This document shows, one piece after another, positions 47,960 to 60,470 of a DNA stretch of 64,000 nt. Source of the stretch: Rachycentron canadum (Eukaryota; Chordata; Actinopteri; Carangiformes; Rachycentridae). The DNA lies in NCBI GenBank assembly GCA_038496675.1, contig CM076659.1, forward strand, positions 20,961,983 through 21,025,982, read 5' to 3'. A program made the position numbers and the translations under genes. The first letter of the stretch is position 1; each line of letters starts with the position of its first letter. A model generated the notes under the pieces. That model did not search any database. It saw nothing but the letters and a program-made list of their open reading frames with translations, and was not told the DNA's origin.

Positions 47960-48319
47960 TAATTTGTCTGTGAGCCATCTTGGTTTTTTGAAACCAGAAG
48001 AAACCACATTTGGAGGAGAAGGTGGAGCTGAGGAGGAGTGAGGGGTGGATCTGACCTGCTCTGTCCTCTATCCTGATTGTGTGGTACAGTCTGTCAATCA
48101 CACAGTAGCCACACCCTAATTCATCCCCTGCTCATTCATCATCATCTAAAAAAATGCACATCATGCTGTACTGAAGACTTGAAACTAGAGACTGAGACCA
48201 TAAACTCATTAGGAAAACGTTTACCAAGCTAATAAATCAAGGGAGAAGTAGGGACATTTTCCCATAGACTTCAATACAATCTGACTTCTAGTCTACATCC
48301 ACTTTTATATAGTCTATGG
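47960..48319 (+). repeat. Dispersed repeat C, copy 4 (longest)
   Basis: Contains 'TTTGGAGGAGAAGGTGGAGC', 'GAGGGGTGGATCTGACCTGC', 'TAGCCACACCCTAATTCATC' and 'AAACTAGAGACTGAGACCAT', and ends 'TATAGTCTATGG'. Its left half is repeated at 60290-60460 and its right half at 28085-28444 and, inverted, at 18925-19145. Confidence 0.75.
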
Positions 48320-49949
48320 TTAAACGACATGTTCCCATAGCTCCTTGGTTCAGTCTTCATTTTTGTGTGTTGTTAGCGCAGTGCAGCTGCACAGTATCAC
48401 ACCTCCTGCAGCACACAGTCAGGAGAAAGTCATGTATAAATATGAATTTATTCAGAGATGCTGTGGCCTCAGCCTGCACACAGAGCTGCTGCCTTCAAAA
48501 GTGTCTCTTTATTTATGACCCAGCTGAGCCCTTTTCTTTTTGAAGTTGCTGTCTTACAGTGGCCAGTGAAGCCAACATTTACATCAGGAGGAATGTGCTT
48601 CAAATTCAGAAACAATGCTGCATTTAAAGATCCATCGCATCACAGCAGTGTCTTGTTTCAAAAGGCTTCCTTTAAATGCAACAGGTGGATGCTGTGTCGT
48701 GGCCCAGCCTATCCCAAGATTCCTTGCATGAATGAAAATGAAAATAAAACGGACAGAGAGTCTGAGGATTACACTTTAAAATGTAAGTATTATGATTCAG
48801 TTCTGTTAGTTCAACAGCTAATGATACAACGGTAAAACCAAGGTCATTAAAAGCTCAAGGTTTTGTGGAAAAAGGTTGCATATTGTCGAAAATCCCCCAT
48901 AGGCTGAACCATCTCATTTTACTTCAGAGGAGGCCATCTACAAAGACACAGATGATTACTAAGAGATAACTCAGATCAGTCAGTTGGAAAACGGGACTTT
49001 GTGTAATCTTGTGTTCTGATGAGGATTCAGTATCATCTAGATCTAAATCTACTGAGACTTGTTTGAGGCTGTTTGCTTATCTTTTATTGAAGAAACACTG
49101 AGTCATTCTGTTCTTCAGGAGACGTTTGCTTTCAGTCAGTTTGGAGTCATATGGAAATCCACCATGTTGCCCTTTGAGTGGGAGGAACAAACAAAACCAA
49201 ACAGGAAGTCCAGAGAAAAACAGGACAACCCACTGAGGGTTTCTGCAATAGGAAAAACAGACGACCACCGACTCAGGTTGGGGGTTCAGACAGGAAGATG
49301 GCCGACCAGGATATTCATGTGTAAAATAACAGACACTGCTAAGACACAACCACGTGAGGCAAGGCCAGACTGCACTGGCTCACACAGGGTGGAAATGAGT
49401 GTAACACACATATATACACAGCACCAAAGCCTCAGGTCACCACGCACACAATGATCAGACACAGATTCACTTCAAGAGCAGTAGGTAACACATTGAAATT
49501 CAAGCTTCACCCGGATAACACAGATGGCCTCCTTTGGGACTGAATAGATGTGAAATGGAAAAGGAGGGGATTAATGTACTCCTCCTGTCATATCGCACAA
49601 CTCCAGTGCACAGATAAGGCACAGGAACCTTGTATTTCAACTGCAACAGTGTAAAATACATCCTTATATTATCATGTGAGGACCATTGTAGTCACTGGTG
49701 AGCCAGACACAATTTAAAAATGTCAAGATATCTACAGTGTCCTGATTTAACAAAGCTAAACTCTCCTGGCTATGTTATTGAACATATTGACAGATTTTTC
49801 TAAAGTTTTATTCACACAGGAGATCCGTTTTCCTGCCGTCATCAGACAGTTAGTCACATTTACAAATCACATCAGGTCAAGATATTATCAGTCTCAGGTT
49901 AGAGACAGTACTGAAGATTTATACTATTAAAAGTCTCCTATAAAGGCAG
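48320..49949. other. Non-coding tract
   Basis: No gene recognised. ORFs 48458-48835 and 49059-49454 (125 and 131 codons) have no visible domain or splice context. Confidence 0.45.
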
Positions 49950-50125
49950 AAGAGCAGCTTAGAGCCTCTCTTTTGACTGGCTGACTGACCTGCTCTTACT
50001 CTAGCCCCAGAGCTCAGCCTGAGAGAGTAGATGCAAAACTACACACATGGTTTTTGCGTCTTAAAGACACAAATATCTTCTTGTGGAGATCAACATACAG
50101 ACAAGTGGGAAAACATGGGACCTTT
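49950..50125 (-). mobile_element. MITE-like family A, right-half copy
   Basis: Matches 31000-31154 in the same orientation: 'CCCCAGAGCTCAGCCTGAGA', 'ATGGTTTTTGCGTCTTAAAG', ending ACATGGGACCTTT. The left half is missing. Confidence 0.7.
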
Positions 50126-51829
50126 AATCCCTGAGTGAGTTAAACAACATATTGTGGTGCAATGCTTATTTGGTTATTTGATGAATTACTGTAAGAAAGA
50201 TTATCAGTTGTCTTTCTTTGATGCTCTACCCAATTTATTTACACTAGAGTCACAAAGGACAAAATCAGCATCTCTGAATACATTGTGTCTGTTGCAGTGT
50301 CTTTTTAAACACATGCAATACATGAAACAATACCATAACAATGCACTGTTATATGCTTTTCTATCCTTATCAATCATTCTTACTGACACAACATTCACAT
50401 ATTGTACCATACATGCACATTCACACAGCAATGATAGCGTTACAATGGTAACTTGGGTTCAGTATCTTGCCCAAAGACACCTTGAAATGCAGACTGGAGG
50501 AGGCTGGAATCAAACTACCTCCTGTTCCAACTCCTGAACTACAGTCTCAGACCATGTTGGATCTATTGGTAGATGGTTTGATTGGCTTAAAAATGACCAC
50601 ATAAGTAGATGCCTATGGAGTTAGGTCGCCGTTCAAGGAGGTTTAGTTTAGTTAGAAATACTACATTGGTGTTTTAGATGATCATTTTCATTGTCAACAT
50701 CCTGAAGATATGCTTCACAGGGTGAATACGATCACTCGCAACAGCATTGTAAGGGGTTTGATCTTCTATGTCTCTCTGTGGTGTTCAGCGGCCCTCAACC
50801 AGGATTGTGTGGCTGTTTCCCATCCACCAAGGTGTGCTAATCAGGCTCCCCTCCCTCAACAGTCGCTCATCTCTGACCTATAAACCACGCCAGGAAAGCA
50901 CATGCCACTGCCAGATCTCCTCTCTGCGGTAAACAAGCGCTCTGGTCTATTGACTTCTCTTGGCGAGCGCCACAGATGCACTCATACACTTGAGAACAGG
51001 GTGACGGATGACTCATCTGTCACGCAACACACACATACAGACGCACACACAGATAAACAAACACACTGGAGTGGCTCATGTGAAAGTCAAATTGCACCTG
51101 GATACATTTTCCTCTCCTGCTGGTTGATTCTCCTCCCTCTGCAGCTCGTTTTCAGCCGAGCTCGCTGCCTGTTCATCATTAAAATTCAAATTGCATTTGA
51201 AATAAATAAGCTAATAGTGGTGGCTGATCATTTTCGCAACCAAATTTCTAGTTGAACAAACACATCTCCAAAGCAGCAGAAATAAGTCACCAGACTTTCA
51301 AACCTCATCAGTTGACATTCATTGTCTCTTTCATCTGTCACCAATTAACAAACTAGTTAAACTGAAAAACTGTACATTTCATTTGGACATATGCACATAC
51401 AAAATCTGCATGATGATCAATGCTTTAATAAAGTGATTTATTTATTTTTCCAATTGTTTGGGTGAAGTATGACTGAAAAATATGTCTCTACTAAGCAGCC
51501 ATGGCTAAAGTGCTTGTTAACAATCTGCAACACTTTTAATTTTGCTCCCATGTTTGATAAATGGACATAAAAGATCTAAGACTTTCTACACACACACTGT
51601 GTCTGTATGTCTTTGTCAAGATCATCCCTCCACCTGACAGATGTGGCTCCTCATGATGCTGATCACACGGCATGATCACTGCACAGGTGTGACCTGGGCT
51701 GCTCATAATAAAAAGCCACTTTAAGATGTGGGCTGTTATTTTCCCTTAGCACCAACAACAGCCAGAGCCAGGGGCATTATATTTTTCAGGTTGTTCGCTC
51801 CATTTGATCACAACATCTCATGTGCACCT
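50126..51829. other. Non-coding tract with one repeat fragment
   Basis: A fragment of the 'CTTGCCCAAAGACACCTTGA' repeat lies at about 50455-50545. No gene recognised; ORFs 50154-50537 and 50902-51255 cover repeat or low-information sequence. Confidence 0.5.
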
Positions 51830-52030
51830 TGAATAGAGCTTCTTCAAATCTGGCAAAAACATTCATTCAGACTCAACTGATTAGATTTTGGAGGTCAAAG
51901 GTCACTGTGACCTCACTAAACCTTTTGTTGGTCATAACTCATAAATTCATACACTAAATATGACATTGACCCATTTAAATGTCTCATGGGAAAATTTTAT
52001 GTTGACTTTTGAGAAGAAAAAATAAATATA
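51830..52030 (+). repeat. Dispersed repeat containing 'GGTCAAAGGTCACTGTGACC'
   Basis: 'GGAGGTCAAAGGTCACTGTGACCTCACTAAACC' then 'GTTGGTCATAACTCATAAAT' matches from memory a repeat widespread in fish. It also contains two close AGGTCA half-sites with an inverted TGACCT, a nuclear-receptor-like arrangement that comes with the repeat. Confidence 0.55.
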
Positions 52031-52394
52031 ATCAACTGGTCAATTTCACTTTGGCATCATAATGTTCTGTAAAATCACTTCTGGCTGTTATTCATCCGCA
52101 GTATGTGTGTAGTGTTGTGTATCAGAACCCTGACAGGAGAGAGCCATAGTTCAGCTGTTGAGTAGATGGACAATTCTGGCAAAGGAGAAATGCTCACTAA
52201 CACAGATTTAAACACATTTCTGAACGAGTGAGTCAGTCCCTGTAGACTAAAATGCTCAATTTTACAGCAGAAATAAACACGTTTACAGCCTGGTACAAAG
52301 ACTTTTGGTCTCTGTAGCTTCATGACAACTGTATGGGGATGACTTTTTATCTAACTCACCTGTTTACATTTTATTAAGTCACGCATAATTGAGG
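52031..52394. other. Non-coding tract
   Basis: No gene recognised. Confidence 0.5.
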
Positions 52395-52623
52395 GTGTGG
52401 CCTCTTTGAGTGACAGGTGAATGAGTCTATGATTGATACAACCAACATAGACCAAGGTCTCAGCTCCCCCTGTCTTGAAGCTCCCACAGCTGGGAGCTTC
52501 AAGACAGCCACCACTTTACACTGGTACTGCCAAGATGGCGACTGTGCAGAAGCTCACTCTGATCTGCAAAAACCTGTGGGTGTTATCACAGAAGCTATGT
52601 CCATCATTTTTTGCAGTCTATGG
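52395..52623 (+). repeat. Dispersed repeat D, copy 2, with internal hairpin
   Basis: Runs from 'GTGTGGCCTCTTTGAGTGAC' to 'GCAGTCTATGG'. It corresponds in reverse to 10665-10895. It carries a perfect hairpin at 52471-52506, and 'TTCAAGACAGCCACCACTTT' recurs near 56984. Confidence 0.6.
52471..52506. repeat. Perfect hairpin, 16-bp arms, 4-nt loop
   Basis: TGTCTTGAAGCTCCCA, then CAGC, then the exact reverse complement of the first arm. No mismatches. Confidence 0.95.
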
Positions 52624-53769
52624 TTTCTCCTATAAGATTTGAATCTGAATTGACTAGAGTTGACTGAAGTACAGAGAATGCAAAATATGCACAGATTTGC
52701 AACACGTGAAGGAGGTGACATAAATTAAAATTAATCACTTAAATTAAATTGTGTTTGACATAAATAAGCTGATTATGGTTGCTAGCAGTGTTGGAAACAG
52801 TGAGATGTGTCGCTCCCCTTGCTGATTTGTTTAACCTACTCAGTGGTAAATAAGTTGCATTTTAATGTATTTCTTAACTTCGTAGTGAAACAAAGTGGCC
52901 TAACCTTCACCTCTTCTTCCTGTATATTCCTGTCTTTGAGTTTTTGTGCAGTATGTCCCATATGTCCCACAACATCATTGTACTGTACATTTTGTATTGT
53001 ATCTGACTTGGTTTTTGAACAAAACATAATAGATAAAAATCATAATAATAGGCAGCCTGACTGACCTGCCATGTTTACACTCTGAACATGATGATGTGGA
53101 TCGCTTCATTAACTCAGGGACATTGATGGCGTCATAATGTGGCCTGTGTCTTGGTTGTGTTCAGGCAGTAACACGTGGGAGTGAGTTCACATTGAGCAGC
53201 TCTGTTTATCTGGATTAATGCTGTTTGATCACAGCAAATGAGCAGTTTATCACAGTTGTTAAAAATAAGAACATAACAAACTAATTAAAACCAATGCCCT
53301 TTCATTTGGAGGGATGACAGCTGCAGTTAGTGACTTCACGGTCTGCTCATTCATGCTTTCAACCGCTCAGATCCTGTCTCTTTCACCTGTCTGCCTGTCC
53401 CGCCTGTAGAATCACCCCCCCCCTCCCACTTCATATGTACTGGTCTATTTCCGCTGACTCTCTGCCAGGTCTTTGTGCCATGTACCTCAGCTTTGCAGTG
53501 CTCTGTTGTCTGCCTGATTTGAGCCTGATTATATTTTGGATCTTTCTTGTGTTTTTGGATTTTGCTTCAGACTGATTTATTCTTTGTGTTCCTGGGTTTT
53601 TGAATCCTTGTTCCTCTTTACTGTTTCACCAGCCTCATATGATGTCCCTGCTCTGACACAGGCTGTGTGTGTCTGTGTGTGGGTGATGCATGTGTCATCT
53701 ATCACAACTATTAAGTGTGATGCCATCCAGCCAATGGAAAGCTGTTTGTCATTTTGTTTAAGCAGGACA
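52624..53769. other. Non-coding tract
   Basis: No gene recognised. A nine-base C run lies near 53407-53416. The region 53385-53640 is pyrimidine-rich and vaguely resembles repeat G, but I could not align it. Confidence 0.45.

Positions 53770-53849
<80 letters not shown>
53770..53849. repeat. (CA)40 microsatellite
   Basis: Eighty bases of uninterrupted CA, the longest dinucleotide repeat in the window. Confidence 0.98.
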
Positions 53850-53852
<3 letters not shown>

Positions 53853-53881
53853 TACAAAACAACTACAAAAAACTCACTTTT

Positions 53882-53935
53882 TGTGTGTGTGGGGGTGTGT
53901 GTCTGTGTGTGTGGGGGTGTGTGTGTGTGTGCGCG
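53882..53935. repeat. TG-rich repeat with GGGG interruptions
   Basis: Two near-copies of a GTGTGTGGGGGTGTGTGTCT-type unit, ending in TGCGCG. It is complementary to the CA tract 33 bp upstream. Confidence 0.9.
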
Positions 53936-55062
53936 TATGAATGCTTGCCTGTGTGTGTATGTGTATGCTCCGTCAAATCTCATCTGTTGTGTCATTTTGC
54001 AGTCATGAGCCCAAATCCTGTTAATACTCTTTGCACCTATTTAACCCCTAAAAGGTGTGAAAGTCAGTTTAAATCTCATTGTGACAAAACTGTCTAAAAT
54101 ATTCTGCAACCTTGTTTCTTTCCCTCCAGTCTCATCTTGTATGCGAGGACAGTATCATGGATGACTCTGAGAAAGTAAATAAATGCAGCCGTGAAGCTGG
54201 TTATTTTCTGCATTGATTAACTCTTTAATTACTTTTTTCCATTTGTCCATTTCTCCATTTATTCTGACCAACAAACCCAAAGATGTTGAACTCACACTGT
54301 TTTGAAGCAAGAAAAAAAAAGTCAGAATAAGACATGAGACTCAGAAATAAAGAGCAGAGGGAAGGAACACCACCATGAAACAACAGAAGATTTTTTTTGT
54401 CCCCTCCCCTTCCTTCCAGATTGAATTAACACCATTTCTCATCATTAGCTCGTCCCCTTTTTTTTCCTTTAGATCACTGATCATCCCATTAGGCCAATTG
54501 CATCCTCTTCTCGTGGTATCAATCTCATTACCCAGTCCATCACCGCCTCCTCATCCTCGTCCCCCGTCTATGCCCTCTTCCTCACTCTTTTTCAGGGAGG
54601 AAGTGACAGACTGATGTGGTAGTAGGAAAACAAGTGTAGAATAATTAACAGGAATGTGAGCGGGACAGAGAGAGAGCAGAGATTATTAACCCACCCCACC
54701 CCCTCCACCTGACCTCATTGAGTTTACCTTCACATGTACAGTTCATCTCATCTGCATCTCTGTGCCTCCTGGCCGGGGAGTCTTTCACCATTTAGTCCCA
54801 CAGTACAATGTTAATGCTGCAGGAATTGAACTTAAACAGTGTGGCTTCACCGGTAAACAGAAACAAACTTCCACTGACACACAAGAGATTTACCTCCAGT
54901 GCACACATTTAAATTCAGCCACAGTTTGATATAGTCAAGAATGTCCATCACATCTCGTCTGTCAATATAACAATCAATTAATTGTTTTCTTATTTAATTT
55001 CTTGTAGCCATTTTGGAGGCCAGGTTCCTAAAGTCATGGTGTGTCTTGTGTGATTGCACCGT
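53936..55062. other. Non-coding tract
   Basis: No gene recognised. C/T-rich from about 54400 to 54600. Confidence 0.5.
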
Positions 55063-55262
55063 AAAGGTCCCATATTTTTCACTCCATGGATTTAATTTGA
55101 AGTGCTGATTTCCATGAGAAGATAAATGTTGGGTATTAAGAACCAAAAACCATCTCAGTGTAGTTTTACATCTCCTCTTTCAGGTTTCTCTCAGGGGTAA
55201 CAACAGGTTAATGTCGAACCTGGACCTGAATTATAATCAAAGAAGACAATCAGGTCGACCTT
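55063..55262 (+). mobile_element. MITE-like family A, internally deleted copy (~200 bp)
   Basis: Left end AAAGGTCCCATATTT; then 'AACCATCTCAGTGTAGTTTTACATC' matches the right half of 30691-31154 in reverse; then 'CTGGACCTGAATTATAATCA' and 'GGTCGACCTTA' match the left end in reverse. Both termini are present but about 260 bp of the middle is missing. Confidence 0.7.
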
Positions 55263-55277
55263 AAGACTGTATTTTAT

Positions 55278-55720
55278 ATATATATAAATATATATATATT
55301 ACTATAACATGATAAATATTAAGATCTACAATAAAACAAAACTTATTTTACTGCACTGACCATTCTTTATAGTATTTTTCATGTTTGTGATGGAGTCTGC
55401 TGAATTCAAGTTGCCTACACACAAGGGATTGACAGGAAATGAGGCAACATGACTATTGTTTCCATTTTATTAATATCAGCCTGAGTTCTATGAGTTCATT
55501 AAGTCTCTGATACTGAATCCATGAAATACACACACACACCACACACACACACACACACACACCACACACACACTTATGCGTTATAAATATACATACGTGG
55601 GGACCTGGCCCAAGTATGGCCCATACACTTCCAGATCTGAGCAGATTCCGGTTGAGTGACACAGCGTGACCAAGTTTTGCCTTCACACACTTTTAGATTT
55701 ACGTTTCTTTTAGATGGAGA
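55278..55720. repeat. 443-bp direct repeat, first copy
   Basis: Runs from the ATATATATAAATATATAT tract to GATGGAGA, directly before an N. It is the same as 55722-56162 apart from one CA unit in its (CA)n part. The two near-identical minus-strand ORFs (55453-55686 and 55943-56128) reflect this. Confidence 0.95.
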
Positions 55721-55721
55721 N
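55721..55721. other. Single unknown base (N)
   Basis: The only ambiguous base in the window, placed exactly between the two copies of the 443-bp repeat. Confidence 0.99.
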
Positions 55722-56162
55722 ATATATATAAATATATATATATTACTATAACATGATAAATATTAAGATCTACAATAAAACAAAACTTATTTTACTGCAC
55801 TGACCATTCTTTATAGTATTTTTCATGTTTGTGATGGAGTCTGCTGAATTCAAGTTGCCTACACACAAGGGATTGACAGGAAATGAGGCAACATGACTAT
55901 TGTTTCCATTTTATTAATATCAGCCTGAGTTCTATGAGTTCATTAAGTCTCTGATACTGAATCCATGAAATACACACACACACCACACACACACACACAC
56001 ACACCACACACACACTTATGCGTTATAAATATACATACGTGGGGACCTGGCCCAAGTATGGCCCATACACTTCCAGATCTGAGCAGATTCCGGTTGAGTG
56101 ACACAGCGTGACCAAGTTTTGCCTTCACACACTTTTAGATTTACGTTTCTTTTAGATGGAGA
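55722..56162. repeat. 443-bp direct repeat, second copy (441 bp)
   Basis: Offset from the first copy by 444 bp at the left and 442 bp at the right, because its CA tract is one unit shorter. It is followed by unique sequence GAATGCTGACTGC-type at 56161 onward. Confidence 0.95.
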
Positions 56163-58499
56163 ATGCTGACTGCTTATTTGCAAATTCATTGACTGTTGCG
56201 ACTTCAGTGTCTTGTGATGTCATGTGCATTTGTTCACCATGATGCCTTGCAACCAGCACAGGATCAATACTTTTTTTGTTTGTTTTGAGTTCTCAATGAG
56301 GCTCTCAGTCCAAAAGACAGAAATAAAAGTGGCCTGTCTCACCATCTTTCAACCTGCAGGCTATTATTTTCGGTTTGGTGGCTTTTTGCAGTGTCTTTAT
56401 TTCAGCCCTGTGGCCCACACTTATAACAACCCATCAGTCTTGTTATCATTACCTGAAACTGCCCTACGGTTCAGTTTATGTCTCCAACAACAATTCAATA
56501 GCCCAGTGGTTTTGTCTCATTTTATCAACCTGCAGGATTTTAAATAGAGACAAAAAATCTGAAGTCATCATGAACATTCAGAGTTTGAAGTCAACTCAGA
56601 AGCCTCATAGTCAGTCCAAACATGTCAGAGGTCCCATGCCTATATGTTTCTGCAGTGATATGTATTCAGGTTGTGTTTCATGCAGTAGCTGGAAGCTGCA
56701 CTCTGTGAAAGTGTAGCAGAAGCCACCATGAAATTGTTGCACTGAGTTGGATGGAAATGCATGGAATAAATTCCCTGTGGTGCACACGGAGGCCAGCGGT
56801 ACGAGCTGTGGAGCAAGTTTCCTGCCTAACACGGTCATATGGAAAGTGACAGGATTATTTATAGACAGAGTTACAGACCAGGAGTTTGGTGTCACTTTCT
56901 TCCTACAGCTTAAACTTCATTTACACATGGAAAAGTGAGAGTGACTCCAGACTTATTCAGACACGACAATTGTTAATGCAAGCTTCAAGACAGCCACCGC
57001 TTTAAGCTTAGTGATGATCCTGATGCAAGCGCGCAAATGAGGTCACAGTAAAACTTCATTCATTTATTCATTTAACTGCTGTCCAGATTTGTCAGATGAC
57101 AAGTGAAGATGTGAAGGGAACTGTGTCTGTTTTAGCAGGAAGCGCAAAGTCAGGAGATGGAAATATGACTAATGCTTGAGGCCCTCAAGGGGAAAAGGGG
57201 CCCTTAATGGCCTCTCATACTGGCACATTTTGAAATTACAACTATAAACCCAGTTGAAGTCCCAATACCCCTCTTAAGTGGGGCTACTGCTGATGTGTGC
57301 TGTAGGTACGTCTGCTGCTCGCCTGTGTGTGAGGCATCTGTAAATTCTAACTGCTCAAAACCTCTGACAGCAATTTGTGCTGGACTATTCTAACATGGAT
57401 CATTTAATATTATTGCAAATCACTGGATATATTAATCATGTGTAAATAGTTCGATCAAACTTGTCTGTAATTTCTTCTGCTACAAAAGTCCTTAAAATCA
57501 GACTGAGAGTGACATGACGTGATGGCAGCTATTTAGCCAGTCGCTCGCTGCATCCATCCATCAATCACTTCTCTTTAATTCAGAACCATAATCCTCATAA
57601 CCCACAAACAAATGAAACCCTCAACGATTTGAGAAATCTGTGAGAAGATTCCAGGAACCAGATCATAATTTACTGAAGCTGAAGCTAATCTCTTTCCCCT
57701 AGAGATGTTGTCTTCTGACTTTTCCATAAAATGTAATTAAAATCCGTTATGAAGTTTTAAAGCTTGATGTTTGACTGTAAATCAAAACAAAAGCTCCTTC
57801 ACTTGCTCCCTGCTTTATTGTTCTTTTTCTATATTTTTCCTGACTGTGTTTATTGTTTTGCACTAAAGCAAATTCCTCGTATGTGAAAACCTTCTTGGCA
57901 ATATGCCAAAGAACATTGTTAATTAACATCCAACAAATTACGTTTTTATAAAACTAATTTGCATGGGCTAATGTATTTTAGATGATTTTTTTCAGTCAAT
58001 ACAACAACGTGAACATATCTTTAAAACGTTCTGTCTTTCAGCTGTTTCACTGCTCTGTGAAACTGAAGCATGATTTACATATTCATGACTCCATTTAGTC
58101 AATCATCAAAGTACTTGCTCAAGAATCAGGAGGCAAAAAAATAAAGAATGAATGAATGAATCTGTATTTGAATCTCCAATGGTTAAGTGCTCCTCCATGA
58201 CCTTTCACCCTGCCATATCAAATCTTAAAAATGTCATCGGTGAACATGGCAGCACTCTGTTTCCTCTAAAACCAATTGTGCAGTTTATATTAGCTGCATA
58301 TAAACTAAGAGATGAGGTTTCATATAAATATAAAAGAGTGTGTTGGCTTTAAAAGATGGGGCTGCTATCAGAAAGGCAAAAATGTTTCATAGAGGCATGG
58401 AAATACATTAAAAACAGAACAATAACCCTCATCTGTAAGTCATCAATAAGTCAAATCAAGAGTGTTCTAAGAAAACTGAACTGACACTGAAGTGCTGCA
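56163..58499. other. Non-coding tract
   Basis: No gene recognised. ORFs 56224-56547, 56375-56716 and 56611-56895 overlap one another on both strands and show no domain. 'CTTCAAGACAGCCACCGCTTTAAGC' at 56983-57007 is shared with repeat D. A short (GAAT)n lies near 58145-58160. Confidence 0.5.
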
Positions 58500-58690
58500 G
58501 TGATAAAAGACATTAAATACAAGCAAACGCAAAAATGCAAAAGATTAAAAAGATGATATTTCTGTGATTAATAGTTGAGGTGTAGTGATGTTTATTTCAG
58601 CCCTGATTTAAATGAGCTGACAGTTTGAGCAGAGGCTCGGTCCACAGGTGAGGAGCAGAGAAACTGAGAGCTGCTTCACCTCGTCTGGTT
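58500..58690 (+). repeat. Dispersed repeat K, copy 2
   Basis: 'ACAAGCAAACGCAAAAATGC' followed by 'AAGATTAAAAAGATGATATT' and 'GGTGAGGAGCAGAG' parallels 33050-33215. Confidence 0.5.
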
Positions 58691-60254
58691 CTGGTCCTGG
58701 GACAGAGTGAACCTGTGCTGAGGGGCCTGTATTTTCATATGAACTTAAAAAAATGTAAAAATCTATCACAAATAGATAATGTAATTTAAAAAAAGAGGAA
58801 TTTGTAATTTCCTTACATTGCTGGGAACTGTATAGTTTCTTGAAAACATTACTCAAAGGAAATGCTGCATTTGTTGAGGACTATTCAGTGGTGAATTAAT
58901 CCACATTTGGTGCTCTAGTGAGTGCTTGGGGCAGCAGGACGATGGGTGTGGGACCAAGTCCAAATGAACTACTGTCTGTGTGTATGTGCCTTTGTCAGTC
59001 TTTTAAATTTGGCAATAAAAAAACAGTGACTATCACCAGCCTCAGCCTTGGAGCGTTCAGGATTTCATGCTCAGTGATGGTCACAGACATTTCAGCAGGT
59101 CATAGTTTCATCATGGTGTCAGCTCGGCCACAGCAGAATGAAACCAATGTGTAAAACCTGTATATGAAAGTTTATTTTATTTGCACAGTCTATGTCCACT
59201 GATGCCACTGATCATACTCAGTTCCCTTAGTTGAACTGCTCATGTAAGTGAGTATGTTGTGTTCCACAGTAGGTGCTTCTGATGCTGTAAATCTATGTAA
59301 TGTGACACATGAAAGTAACGTCACACCACCTCTTTAAAGCACAACAAATCTGGCTCTCACACTTAATCAAACCTCTGGGTTTATTACTAAAAGCAGTAAT
59401 ATCACTCTGGAGACGCCCCTCGTCTTCCTGATAATGACTAGCCAAAGCGGTTTGTGGTTAAAAGTCTCATTTCATGCCCCACGGCCGAGCTATAAAACCG
59501 AAAGCCCTCTCCATTTCGGGGGTTTAATGGATAAATTTAAAGCAAACTAAATCACATTTGACTCAGTGTTGTAAAAATAATGACTGTTGTCTTTATCCTG
59601 CAGAGCAGCGCTGGTGTCTAAAGTGTGGGTTCTAATGGTTTGCATGGTAGCAGTGTTAATTACCAATCTGTTCCCCCTCTCTCCTCACTTTTCTGTTCTT
59701 TTTTTGTCTTACAGGGGAATCACACTGTCAGTTCTCTCAAGGCTGAGGGAATAATATTAAGGAGAATTTAATTTCCACGCATGATGAGGTATTTGTGAAA
59801 GACTTTTGGTGACAGACTTTAGGTCAAAATATGAATCTGTTTAAAAACCCATTTATATTTGCAGGGGGTTGCAAAATCTTTTTAATGGACTTGTTTGTTT
59901 TCCCCAAATAACAGCTGAAACACAGTCAGACATGGTTTCACTGAGTGAGGGGGACCTGCCCTGTGGACGGCCTCTGGCACACACGCTGGCATCCTCATTT
60001 TCCCCAGTTACTGTTTGCAAATGAATGACTGGTGCGATGCATGTTGAAGAAAATCTGTCAGATTCATTCAAGTGATTTCCTGACAGATAAAAAAAAGTGC
60101 TTCGTTGATATGTTGTGAATTGCATCTTTCCCACCCGCAGGCATTTAGAATATGTCATCACTTGTCATGTGTAGAGGTTTGGTGCCAGGCTTAACCTGTT
60201 GGGCAGAGAGCCACATGTTCAACAATCAAGTGTCGACCCACTATGACGTCACCC
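58691..60254. other. Non-coding tract
   Basis: No gene recognised. Confidence 0.5.
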
Positions 60255-60470
60255 ATTGGTTTGTGAACTGCTGTTTTGAGGCCTCCAGTTTATAGATGTT
60301 GCCGATCTTTTTTTAAACCAGGAGAAACCATATTTGGAGGAGAAGGTGGAGCTGAGGAGGAGTGAGGGGTGGATCTGACCTGCTCTGTGTTTTCTCTAGC
60401 AGGTCACTATTGTTGCCATTTGTGGACTGTCAATAATGAGGTAGTCACGCCCTAATTCATCATTAGCTTC
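60255..60470 (+). repeat. Dispersed repeat C, copy 5 (left half)
   Basis: 'TATTTGGAGGAGAAGGTGGA' and 'GGAGTGAGGGGTGGATCTGA' are nearly identical to 48005-48060; then 'GTAGTCACGCCCTAATTCAT'. The right half is absent. Confidence 0.7.

Noticed and set aside
49059..49454. 131-codon ORF
   Set aside because: No motif, mixed composition and no splice or promoter context. ORFs of this length are expected by chance in 64 kb read in six frames.
51880..51930. AGGTCA half-sites as a nuclear-receptor response element
   Set aside because: The motif belongs to a dispersed repeat recognised from other fish genomes, so its presence needs no regulatory explanation.
53577..54008. Cys/Val- and Thr/His-repeat ORFs
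   Set aside because: They are translations of the CA/TG microsatellites.
55453..56128. Two near-identical minus-strand ORFs as a duplicated gene pair
   Set aside because: They come from the 443-bp direct repeat around the N and contain a translated CA tract. There is no evidence of coding.
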